A stretch of DNA of 44,763 nucleotides from Flavobacteriaceae bacterium (lineage in GTDB: Bacteria; Bacteroidota; Bacteroidia; Flavobacteriales; Flavobacteriaceae), in assembly GCA_947461425.1 (NCBI GenBank), contig CANHKZ010000006.1, positions 1 to 44,763 of the forward strand, read 5' to 3'. The first letter of the stretch is position 1, and the number at the start of each line of letters is the position of its first letter. Below the pieces are notes generated by a model. That model was not told the origin of the DNA. It was given only the letters and a program-made list of their open reading frames with translations, and made no database searches. A program made the position numbers and the translations under genes. Of this stretch, positions 33,417 to 41,187 are shown in pieces.

Positions 33417-35210
33417 TTATTTGGTAATGTAAAAGTCGGTAATTTTTTTGGCTTTTGATAGCCCAACCACCTCAGAAATTTCTTTTTCGGTGGCTAACTT
33501 TAATCTTTTTACGCTTTTAAAGTGCTGAATTAAAGTCGTCATAGTTTTTTCTCCAATCCCCGGAATGGATTCTGTAGACGAATTAAGGGCGGCTTTGCTC
33601 CGTTTGTTCCGGTGATGGGTAATCCCAAAACGGTGCGCTTCATTACGCAATTGCTGAATAACTTTAAGCGTCTCAGACTTTTTATCCAGGTAGAGCGGGA
33701 TGGAATCGCCGGGATAAAAAAGTTCTTCCAAACGTTTTGCAATGCCGATAATCGTAATTTTTCCTCGCAAACCTAAGTCATCAATACTCTTTAAAGCCGA
33801 AGACAATTGTCCTTTTCCGCCGTCAATGATAATCAGCTGTGGCAAGGGTTGGTTTTCGTCCAAAAGGCGTTTGTATCTTCGATAGACCACCTCCTCCATA
33901 GAAGCAAAATCATTAGGCCCTTCGACTGTTTTTATATTGAAATGGCGGTAGTCTTTTTTACTTGGTTTTCCATCTTTGAAAACCACACAAGCCGAAACAG
34001 GATTTGTTCCCTGTATATTGGAGTTGTCAAAACATTCGATGTGTCGGGGTTCTAAAGGCAGGCGCAAATCTTTTTTCATTTGAGCCATAATTCGGTTCAC
34101 GTGACGATCTGGATCTACAATTTGCAATTGTTTTAATTGTTCGATTCGGTAGAACTTAGCGTTGCGAATGGACAAATCTAAAATGTGTTTTTTATCGCCC
34201 AATTGCGGCACGGTGATTTTAATGTTCTCCCCCAAATCAACTTCAAAAGGAACAATAATCTCTTTAGACAACAACTGAAACCGTTCTCGCAATTCAATGA
34301 TGGCCAATTCAAGTAATTCCTCGTCGGTTTCTTCTAATTTCTTTTTGATTTCCATCGTATGAGAACGAATAATCGAACCGTGAGAAATTTGTAAAAAGTT
34401 TATATAAGCTGCACTTTCATCTGAAACAATCGAAAACACATCAATGTTCGTAATTTTCGGATTGATAATCGTAGAACGCGATTGATAATTCTCGAGAATT
34501 TCTATTTTTTCTTTGATTTTTTGAGCTTCTTCAAAACGCATTTCTTGGGCTAATTCAACCATCAGGCGTTTGAAATCTTTCCTACTCTCTTTGAAATTTC
34601 CTTTTAGAATTTCGCGAATAGCATCGACTTGTTTTTGGTAGTTGGAAATGCTTTCGTATCCTTCGCAAGGTCCTTTGCAATTGCCAATATGATATTCTAA
34701 ACAGACTTTGAATTTTTTAGTTTCAATGTTATTAGCACTCAAATCATAATTACAAGTTCGCAACGGGTACAATTCTTTGATCAAGTCTAAAATGGTAGAT
34801 ACGGTCTTGAAACTAGTGTACGGTCCAAAATATTCTGAACCGTCTTTGACCATTCGCCGAGTGGAAAAAATACGTGAAAAAGGTTCTTTCTTAATACAGA
34901 GCCACGGATAACTCTTATCATCCCGCAACAAGACATTGTAGCGCGGTTGCAAGGTTTTGATTAAATTATTTTCCAATAAAAGCGCATCCGTTTCGGTAGG
35001 GACAACAATGTGTTTGATAGTCACAATTTTCTTGACCAAAACATTTGTTTTGGCTGTATCGTGAATTTTATTGAAATAAGACGAAACCCTTTTTTTTAGA
35101 TTTTTGGCTTTGCCTACATACAAAATTTTCCCTTCCTTATCATAGTATTGATAAACTCCCGGATTGTCCGGTAAGGTTTGTATTTGTAAAGCAATGCTTG
35201 GTGGCGTCAT
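33417..35210 (-). CDS. uvrC: Excinuclease ABC subunit C
   Basis: A 597-residue nuclease making both cuts in nucleotide excision repair. The N-terminal GIY-YIG domain is GVYQYYDKEGKILYVGKAKNL. Four Cys in CNYDL...CLEYHIGNCKGPCEG match the UvrC cysteine cluster. A UVR motif (about 205-240), an RNase-H-like nuclease domain (HIECFDNSNIQGT, IIDGGKGQL) and a C-terminal helix-hairpin-helix pair (IPGIGEKTMTTLIQHF) follow. The tracked start at 35291 runs through the promoter; the ATG at 35210 (MTPPSIALQIQTLPDNPG) is correct. Confidence 0.97.
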   Translation of the reverse strand: MTPPSIALQIQTLPDNPGVYQYYDKEGKILYVGKAKNLKKRVSSYFNKIHDTAKTNVLVKKIVTIKHIVVPTETDALLLENNLIKTLQPRYNVLLRDDKSYPWLCIKKEPFSRIFSTRRMVKDGSEYFGPYTSFKTVSTILDLIKELYPLRTCNYDLSANNIETKKFKVCLEYHIGNCKGPCEGYESISNYQKQVDAIREILKGNFKESRKDFKRLMVELAQEMRFEEAQKIKEKIEILENYQSRSTIINPKITNIDVFSIVSDESAAYINFLQISHGSIIRSHTMEIKKKLEETDEELLELAIIELRERFQLLSKEIIVPFEVDLGENIKITVPQLGDKKHILDLSIRNAKFYRIEQLKQLQIVDPDRHVNRIMAQMKKDLRLPLEPRHIECFDNSNIQGTNPVSACVVFKDGKPSKKDYRHFNIKTVEGPNDFASMEEVVYRRYKRLLDENQPLPQLIIIDGGKGQLSSALKSIDDLGLRGKITIIGIAKRLEELFYPGDSIPLYLDKKSETLKVIQQLRNEAHRFGITHHRNKRSKAALNSSTESIPGIGEKTMTTLIQHFKSVKRLKLATEKEISEVVGLSKAKKITDFYITK

Positions 35211-35233
35211 TTTTTGTTGGCTCGAATTAGTTT

Positions 35234-35264
35234 CAAATTTACGAATTCCATCTTTGCAAATCAA
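35234..35264 (-). promoter_or_regulatory. uvrC promoter
   Basis: On the minus strand TTG (35264-35262), 20 bp, TAAATTTG (35241-35234). It leaves a leader of about 20 nt before the ATG at 35210. Confidence 0.7.
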
Positions 35265-35326
35265 AATCAGTGACTTTCTTTTACAACGCAAAAATTAATA
35301 CTACTTTTATATTCTATTTTCTTGCA

Positions 35327-35890
35327 ATGACAAAAACCGAATTACGAACACAATACAAAGCACTTCGCAAAAATCTTTCAGAAGCCGAAATCGAAGAAAT
35401 GAGTTTGGCCATTGCCAATGGTGTGTTGTCACTTGATGTTTGGAACAAAACCTATTTTCATGTTTTCTTGCCCATTGAAGAACAAAAAGAAATTAATACA
35501 GAGTTTTTATTGCACTTGCTATCAGGCAAAGACAAAGAAATCGTGATTTCGAAATCCGATTTTACTACCCGAAAAATGACGCATTTTCTATTAACCGACA
35601 ATACAAAAATCAAGAAAAACGTATATAATATCCCCGAACCTGTGGACGGAATTGAAGTGCCTTCATCCAAAATTGAAGTGGTGTTTGTGCCGCTTTTGGC
35701 ATTTGACCTTGTAGGAAATCGCGTGGGTTACGGCAAAGGGTTTTACGATCAGTTTTTAGCAGAATGCCGCCCTGAAACAATCAAAATTGGTCTTTCTTTT
35801 TTTGAAGCCGAAAATTCAATTGCAGGTATTTTTGAAAAAGATGTTCGTTTGGATTTTTGCATCACCCCAAAAAAGTGCTATCCCTTTTAA
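35327..35890 (+). CDS. 5-formyltetrahydrofolate cyclo-ligase family protein
   Basis: A 187-residue protein of the 5-FTHF cyclo-ligase (MTHFS/YgfA) family, which converts 5-formyl-THF to 5,10-methenyl-THF with ATP. The N-terminal MTKTELRTQYKALRKNLS is a typical opening. VVFVPLLAFDLVGNRVGYGKGFYDQFLA holds the conserved G-x-G-K-G-x-Y-D loop that binds phosphate. The tracked start at 35270 is upstream of the likely promoter; the ATG at 35327 fits the family. It diverges from uvrC over 116 nt. Confidence 0.93.
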   Translation: MTKTELRTQYKALRKNLSEAEIEEMSLAIANGVLSLDVWNKTYFHVFLPIEEQKEINTEFLLHLLSGKDKEIVISKSDFTTRKMTHFLLTDNTKIKKNVYNIPEPVDGIEVPSSKIEVVFVPLLAFDLVGNRVGYGKGFYDQFLAECRPETIKIGLSFFEAENSIAGIFEKDVRLDFCITPKKCYPF

Positions 35891-35951
35891 TTTCATCTTA
35901 AAAATTGGCATTTTTTCACTTACTTTACGGGTTCAATAATTTAGCATTTGT

Positions 35952-37943
35952 ATGAAATTTAATAAGAAGAAAATAGGAATTACTTTCGGGGTACTTTTGG
36001 TTTTATTCGTTGTTACTTTAAGTACTTTTTATTATTTCAGAGATGAAATTTTGAAAGTAACTTTAGAAAAAGTAGCACTAAAAATGGAGCGCGATTTCGA
36101 TAGTAAATTCACTATAAAAACAGCTTCTTTTGACGGAATTTCAGCTGTCAATCTTACTGATGTAGTATTGGCTCCCAAACATGCCGACACCTTGTTTCGC
36201 ATCCAAAAAATGAAAACTAGTATTAGTTTTTGGCATTTGCTCATCGGCGATTTACAATTGGGCACTTTGGAAATCCAAAACGGATTGATACAATTGACAA
36301 AAAAAGGTGCGATTCGCAATTTTGATGCCTTTCTAAAAAAGAACAAAACTCAAGAAGTTACGGATGAAAAAAGAGATTATGCGGCTTTAGCCAAACGAAT
36401 CATTTTTCGCTTGTTGAATTTAGTTCCATCGGATATGGACATTAAAAATTTGGTTTTCAAATTAGACGACAACGGGAAAAAAGCGACGATTGACATTAAG
36501 AAATTAGTTTTAGACGGAGGCGATTTAGAAAGCGTAATTCATGTTAAAACCAACACTTTTGCACAACGTTGGCGCATTGCCGGAGAAGCTGATCCAAGAG
36601 ATCGCACTGCCGATATTCAGTTTTTCAATATGGATGGCGGACCTATAAAAATTCCCTATTTTGATGAGCGATTCAACTTAATTGCCAGCTTTGATTCCAT
36701 TCGATTAAATGTAGAAAATATTGAAAGTGATGGCGATGAGTTTCATATTGATGGTTATACATCCATTGCTAATTTAAAAGTCAATCACCCTAAAATTGCT
36801 AGTAAGGATGTAGTAATTAGAAACGCGCGTTTTGATTACCGTTTGCTGCTTGGCGAGGATTTTATTTCTGTGGATAGCACTTCCTCTGTTCAATTGAACA
36901 AAATCAAACTACAACCTTATTTAGCTTACGAAACTGAATATGATACTATTTATAAAATGAACCTTCGTATTCCAAAAATGCAGGCACAAGATTTTATTGT
37001 TTCGCTTCCAGACGGACTGTTTTCTAATGTACAAGGCATGCTAGCGACTGGAAGTTTTGACTATACACTAGACTTTGTGTTTAATAAAAATAAGCCTGAA
37101 GCTATTGTATTTGACAGTAAATTAAACAAAGAAAATTTACGCATTTACCGTTTTGGTCAAGCCAATTTAGGTAAAATGAATGGCGAATTTGAGTACCGAG
37201 CCATCATCAAAAATGTGAGACAACGCCCTGTTTTTGTGGGGAGTTCGAATCCTGATTACACGCCGTTGAATCAAATTTCACCTTACTTAAAAAAATGTGT
37301 TTTGACCACCGAAGATCCTTCTTTCTTTAGGCATCGCGGATTTATTGCCGAGGCATTCAAACAATCAATTATCAAAAATATCAAGACTAAAAAATTCTCT
37401 CGTGGGGGTAGTACCATCAGCATGCAATTGATTAAAAACGTATTCTTAACCCGTGAGAAAACAGTGTCGCGAAAATTAGAAGAAATCCTGTTAGTTTACA
37501 TTTTGGAAAATAACCGAATTGTAAGCAAAGAGCGAATGCTTGAAGTCTATTTCAATATTATCGAATGGGGACCAAACGTATACGGAATTGGCGAAGCGAG
37601 TCGCTTTTATTTCCAAAAAAATCCTGCCGATTTGACTTTTAATGAATGTTTGTACTTAGCCACTATTATTCCCAGTCCTAAAAAATTCATGTATCAGTTT
37701 GACGATCAAGGAAACCTAAAAGGTTTTGCTTTAAAAAATCAACGGTATTTGAGTAATTTAATGTTGCGCCGTGGTATTTTAACTGTAAGCGATAGCATTA
37801 ATCCTTATGGCGTTTCGCTTTCAGGAAATGCGCGCGCGTTTTTAACGATCCGTAAAGCACAAGATACCACAGGAATCGCAGTGGATTCTATTCCGCCAAG
37901 AGAGGACTTTGATTTTGAATTTTTAAAAACCGATGAGGAATAA
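35952..37943 (+). CDS. GT51 peptidoglycan glycosyltransferase with long AsmA-like N-terminal region
   Basis: A 663-residue protein with one N-terminal membrane anchor (about 9-29). A periplasmic region of about 400 residues of repeating beta-strand character resembles AsmA/DUF748-type proteins (DAFLKKN, LDGGDLESVIHVK). The C-terminal GT51 domain (about 440-620) has TTEDPSFFRHRGF (catalytic Glu), RGGSTISMQLIKN, RKLEEILLVYILE and MLEVYFNIIEWG. GT51 enzymes polymerise lipid II into glycan strands. No penicillin-binding transpeptidase domain is present, so it is a monofunctional form with an unusual N-terminus. GGSTISMQ replaces the usual GGSTITQQ. A TTTACGA repeat and a terminator follow. Confidence 0.88.
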   Translation: MKFNKKKIGITFGVLLVLFVVTLSTFYYFRDEILKVTLEKVALKMERDFDSKFTIKTASFDGISAVNLTDVVLAPKHADTLFRIQKMKTSISFWHLLIGDLQLGTLEIQNGLIQLTKKGAIRNFDAFLKKNKTQEVTDEKRDYAALAKRIIFRLLNLVPSDMDIKNLVFKLDDNGKKATIDIKKLVLDGGDLESVIHVKTNTFAQRWRIAGEADPRDRTADIQFFNMDGGPIKIPYFDERFNLIASFDSIRLNVENIESDGDEFHIDGYTSIANLKVNHPKIASKDVVIRNARFDYRLLLGEDFISVDSTSSVQLNKIKLQPYLAYETEYDTIYKMNLRIPKMQAQDFIVSLPDGLFSNVQGMLATGSFDYTLDFVFNKNKPEAIVFDSKLNKENLRIYRFGQANLGKMNGEFEYRAIIKNVRQRPVFVGSSNPDYTPLNQISPYLKKCVLTTEDPSFFRHRGFIAEAFKQSIIKNIKTKKFSRGGSTISMQLIKNVFLTREKTVSRKLEEILLVYILENNRIVSKERMLEVYFNIIEWGPNVYGIGEASRFYFQKNPADLTFNECLYLATIIPSPKKFMYQFDDQGNLKGFALKNQRYLSNLMLRRGILTVSDSINPYGVSLSGNARAFLTIRKAQDTTGIAVDSIPPREDFDFEFLKTDEE

Positions 37944-37947
37944 ATAC

Positions 37948-37982
37948 AATTTACGAGGGGCGATATACGATTTACGAAGTTT
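37948..37982. repeat. TTTACGA-type dispersed repeat after the GT51 gene
   Basis: AATTTACGA, CGATATACGA and TTTACGAAGTTT follow one another 5 nt past the stop. The words match those after lepA (4907-4926). Confidence 0.5.
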
Positions 37983-37995
37983 GAAAAAAATTAAT

Positions 37996-38032
37996 AAAGC
38001 TTCCAACGTATAGCATGTTGGAAGCTTTTTAA
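37996..38032. terminator. Bidirectional terminator (GT51 / aldo-keto reductase)
   Basis: AAAGCTTCCAAC (37996-38007) pairs perfectly with GTTGGAAGCTTT (38017-38028), with T and A runs outside. Confidence 0.92.
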
Positions 38033-38033
38033 T

Positions 38034-39071
38034 TTATGGTGCTGGATCAGGAATAGTAGCCTGAACTGAATCAATCGCTTTCAACACTTCGTCTGAAAGT
38101 ATTATCTGAATCGTGTCGGTATTTTCTTTTAATTGTTCCATAGTGGTAGCACCAATAATGGTACTGGTTACATATGGTTGTTGTTCAATAAATGCCAACG
38201 CCAATTGCGTTAAAGTCAATCCGTTTTGTTGGGCAATTTCGTTATACAAACGTGTAGCTTCTGCCGATTGTGGACTGCTGTAGCGAGCCATTTGAGGGAA
38301 TAAGGCCAATCTAGAACTTGGATGTTGTTGCCCATTTAAAAACTTACCTGACAAAAGTCCGAAAGCCATTGGTGAATACGCTAATAAACCAACATTTTCG
38401 CGTAAGCAAACCTCAGCATTTCCTACTTCAAAAGAGCGATTCAATAAAGAGTAGGGATTTTGAACCGTTTTAATTTTAGGCAAATTGTGGTATTTGTGTT
38501 CTTCTAAAAAACGCATCAAACCCCATGGCGTTTCGTTAGACAATCCAATATGTTTGATTTTACCTTGTTGGACAAAACCGTCTAAAGTAGTCAACACTTG
38601 GTGAATATTATCTTCCCAAGCATCGTCTTGTTTTTTATAGCCGCGTTGCCCAAAAAAATTAGCTTTTCGTTCTGGCCAGTGCAATTGATAAATGTCTACG
38701 TAATCAGTTTGTAGACGTTGTAAACTTTGATCCAACGCATACTGAATACTCGCTGGCGAAAAATCAACTTTTTCACGCATATACCCAAAGGCAGGATTCG
38801 GACCTGCAATTTTTGTTGCCAAAACCACTTGGTCACGATTGCCCGTTTTTTTAAACCAAGTTCCAATAATGCGTTCAGTGCTTCCATAAGTTTCTTGACG
38901 TCCTGGCACCGAATACATTTCAGCCGTATCAAAAAAGTTAACCCCGTTTTCTAACGCATAATCCATTTGGGCATGACCCTCTGCTTCAGTATTTTGTTCC
39001 CCAAAAGTCATCGTGCCTAAACAAATTTTACTGACTTTGATGTCAGTGTCAGGGATAGAAGTATATTTCAT
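38034..39071 (-). CDS. Aldo/keto reductase (Tas-like)
   Basis: A 345-residue NADPH-dependent oxidoreductase of the AKR superfamily. The catalytic tetrad is visible: Asp and Tyr in FFDTAEMYSV, Lys in VVLATKIAG and His in DIYQLHWPER. The C-terminal STIIGATTMEQLKEN supplies the cofactor phosphate-binding region. The GQRGYKKQDD insert and overall length resemble the Tas (NADP(H)-dependent) subgroup. The substrate is unknown. It is monocistronic between a terminator and its own promoter. Confidence 0.93.
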   Translation of the reverse strand: MKYTSIPDTDIKVSKICLGTMTFGEQNTEAEGHAQMDYALENGVNFFDTAEMYSVPGRQETYGSTERIIGTWFKKTGNRDQVVLATKIAGPNPAFGYMREKVDFSPASIQYALDQSLQRLQTDYVDIYQLHWPERKANFFGQRGYKKQDDAWEDNIHQVLTTLDGFVQQGKIKHIGLSNETPWGLMRFLEEHKYHNLPKIKTVQNPYSLLNRSFEVGNAEVCLRENVGLLAYSPMAFGLLSGKFLNGQQHPSSRLALFPQMARYSSPQSAEATRLYNEIAQQNGLTLTQLALAFIEQQPYVTSTIIGATTMEQLKENTDTIQIILSDEVLKAIDSVQATIPDPAP

Positions 39072-39097
39072 GTTATTTCATTATTTTTTTGGAAAAA

Positions 39098-39131
39098 CAA
39101 ATATACAAAGGAATGGGAATTGCAATGGCAA
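39098..39131 (-). promoter_or_regulatory. Aldo/keto reductase promoter
   Basis: TATATTTG on the minus strand (39105-39098), with TTG at 17 bp (39125-39123) or 23 bp (39131-39129) upstream. The leader is about 23 nt. Confidence 0.65.
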
Positions 39132-39190
39132 AAGTAGGGTTCAAGTTTTAAAAAAAGTAGTAGTTGAAATTATAACGAAAATAGAAACAA

Positions 39191-39214
39191 AAAAAACCCA
39201 ACTAATGTTGGGCT
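39191..39214 (-). terminator. OmpA-family gene terminator
   Basis: CCCAAC (39197-39202), loop TAAT, GTTGGG (39207-39212). Read leftward it is followed by TTTTTTTTG. Confidence 0.85.
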
Positions 39215-39239
39215 TTTTGTAAAATAAATCTTTGAAACA

Positions 39240-40181
39240 CTAATTAATCTCATTCAACATTTCTGCGATGGCATCTAACCTTGGGGTTAAAATAATTTCA
39301 ATACGACGGTTTTTAGCTTTACCATCTGCAGTTTCATTACTCGCTAATGGTGAGAATTCACCTCTACCGGCAGCGGTCAAGTTTTGTTTGTTTATTTTTT
39401 TGTTTTCGCTCAAAATCCCTACAATCGAGGTCGCTCTTTTTGTGGATAAATCCCAGTTGTCAGTAATAGGTCCTGAAGCTGAAAAAGCATCATCATCTGT
39501 GTGACCTTCAATCAAAACGGCAATATCTGGATTGTCACCCAATACTTTACCTAATTCAACTACAGCTTTTTTTCCTTCTGAACTTACCAACCAACTTCCT
39601 GAATTGAACAACAATTTGTTTTCCATAGAAACGTAAACTTTTCCGTTTTTTTGTTCTACAGTCAAACCTTTACCTTCAAAACTATTTAGCGCTTTAGACA
39701 AGGTCTCTTTTAGTTTTTTCATGCTCGCTTCTTTCGCCGCAATCATGTCTTCTAGTTCTTGCAAACGTTGCGCATTTTTGCCTAACTTTTCTTGCTCTAA
39801 AGCTAACGCTTTCCCTTTTTCATCCAATTCATCCAACAATTCACGATTTTTCTTCATGTTGCTTTCTAAAGACTCATTGCTGTTTTTTTCTAAGGCCGCG
39901 TAAGATTCTTGCAATGCTTTGTATTTATCAACATTCGCTTCGTGCTCTGCTTTCAATTTGTTGTGATCTGATTTAAGTTTATCCAAGTCCGTTTTTAAAG
40001 CTGTACCGTCCAACTCTAATTGGTTTTTGGCTTTCGCCAAAGCTGCATTTTCGTCAGTAAGTGTTCTGTTTTCTTTCTTTAAATCGGTGTATTTACTTTC
40101 TAAATCAGTATATATTTTTTTTGACACACAAGAGGTACTCAACGCCAAAACTAACAATCCGATGGAAACTTTTTTTATCAT
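39240..40181 (-). CDS. OmpA family lipoprotein with coiled coil
   Basis: A 313-residue envelope protein. A signal peptide ends at a loose lipobox (LALSTSC). A long Lys/Glu/Leu-rich coiled coil (about 22-165) comes next, then a C-terminal OmpA domain (about 185-300) with VLIEGHTDDDAF, LSTKRATSIVGIL and KNRRIEIIL. OmpA domains bind peptidoglycan non-covalently, so the protein probably tethers the outer membrane to the wall across a coiled-coil spacer. It is monocistronic; upstream only a 7-of-8 -7 box (TAAAGTTG) is seen. Confidence 0.92.
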   Translation of the reverse strand: MIKKVSIGLLVLALSTSCVSKKIYTDLESKYTDLKKENRTLTDENAALAKAKNQLELDGTALKTDLDKLKSDHNKLKAEHEANVDKYKALQESYAALEKNSNESLESNMKKNRELLDELDEKGKALALEQEKLGKNAQRLQELEDMIAAKEASMKKLKETLSKALNSFEGKGLTVEQKNGKVYVSMENKLLFNSGSWLVSSEGKKAVVELGKVLGDNPDIAVLIEGHTDDDAFSASGPITDNWDLSTKRATSIVGILSENKKINKQNLTAAGRGEFSPLASNETADGKAKNRRIEIILTPRLDAIAEMLNEIN

Positions 40182-40280
40182 AATATATGGATTTGAATTT
40201 TTTTTAATTACAACTTTATTTTATCTTATTTATTGTGATCCTGCTCTTTCATAGCTTCCTAAGAAGTGGCATTTACAAAG

Positions 40281-41045
40281 CTACTCAATTTCTACCATAA
40301 TTGGGCAATGGTCCGAATGTTTGGCTTCAGGTAAAATCAAGGCGCGCTTGATTCGGTTTTTTAATGGCTCACTAACCAAGCAATAATCAATACGCCACCC
40401 TTTATTATTTAATCTCGCCGTTGGAAAACGCATCGTCCACCAGGTATAATTATCAGGTTCTTTGTTCAAGAAACGAAAACTATCTATGAAGCCGCTTTTC
40501 AAGAAATTGTCTAACCAAGTTCGCTCGGCAGGTAAGAAACCCGATACGTTTTTGTTGCGAATTGGATCGTGAATATCAATAGCTTCGTGGCAAATGTTAT
40601 AATCGCCACAGATAACCAAATTTGGAATCTCCTTTTTAAGGTCGTTAATATAGTTTTGGAAATCATCCATGTACATAAACTTATGATCCAAACGCTCCGA
40701 ATTAGTTCCAGAAGGCAGGTATAAACTCATTACTGATAGTTCGTCAAAATCGACACGTATGTTTCTGCCCTCAAAATCCATGTGTTCGATTCCGGTTCCA
40801 AAAACGATGTTGTTGGGTTTAATTTTAGATAAAATAGCCACTCCGCTATACCCTTTTTTTGTAGCCGAAAACCAATAATGATAAGGATAGCCAGATAATT
40901 CAATATCTAAAGTAGGCACTTGATCCGCTTGGGCTTTGATCTCTTGGAAACAAATAACATCGGGATTGGATTGCTGTAACCAGTCGAGCAAGCCTTTTGA
41001 AATGGCAGCCCGTATTCCGTTAACATTGTAGGAAATAATTTTCAT
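40281..41045 (-). CDS. xth: Exodeoxyribonuclease III
   Basis: A 254-residue AP endonuclease and 3'-exonuclease of base-excision repair. Motifs in order are SYNVNGIRAAI, VICFQEIKAQ (metal-binding Glu), CGDYNICHEAID (catalytic Asp and Asn), GWRIDYCLVS and KHSDHCPIMVEI (catalytic Asp-His). The length is the family norm. A -7 box (TACATTTG, 41100-41093) gives a leader of about 44 nt. It diverges from the acyltransferase gene. Confidence 0.97.
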   Translation of the reverse strand: MKIISYNVNGIRAAISKGLLDWLQQSNPDVICFQEIKAQADQVPTLDIELSGYPYHYWFSATKKGYSGVAILSKIKPNNIVFGTGIEHMDFEGRNIRVDFDELSVMSLYLPSGTNSERLDHKFMYMDDFQNYINDLKKEIPNLVICGDYNICHEAIDIHDPIRNKNVSGFLPAERTWLDNFLKSGFIDSFRFLNKEPDNYTWWTMRFPTARLNNKGWRIDYCLVSEPLKNRIKRALILPEAKHSDHCPIMVEIE

Positions 41046-41092
41046 TAAAAAATAGTATTTTATTGATGTCTTTCAAGACCTAATATTACTTC

Positions 41093-41100
41093 CAAATGTA
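41093..41100 (-). promoter_or_regulatory. xth -7 box
   Basis: CAAATGTA on the + strand is TACATTTG on the minus strand. No -33 TTG in range. Confidence 0.45.
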
Positions 41101-41152
41101 ATGAAAAAGTAGAAGTTGATTCATAAAAAAGTCGGAAAATGGAGTTTTTTGT

Positions 41153-41160
41153 TATCTTTG
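41153..41160 (+). promoter_or_regulatory. -7 box of the acyltransferase gene
   Basis: TATCTTTG matches TAnnTTTG, 27 nt before the ATG at 41188. No clear -33 TTG. Confidence 0.5.
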
Positions 41161-41187
41161 TGACTTGCCTCAAATACAAAAAACACT

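Noticed and set aside
35270-35326. N-terminal extension of the formyl-THF cyclo-ligase ORF
   Set aside because: It overlaps the uvrC promoter region on the other strand and lacks family similarity; MTKTELRTQYKALRKNL is the normal start.
39013-39222. Plus-strand 69-codon ORF near the aldo/keto reductase start
   Set aside because: It overlaps the reductase N-terminus and promoter in antisense and has no start signals or recognisable domain.
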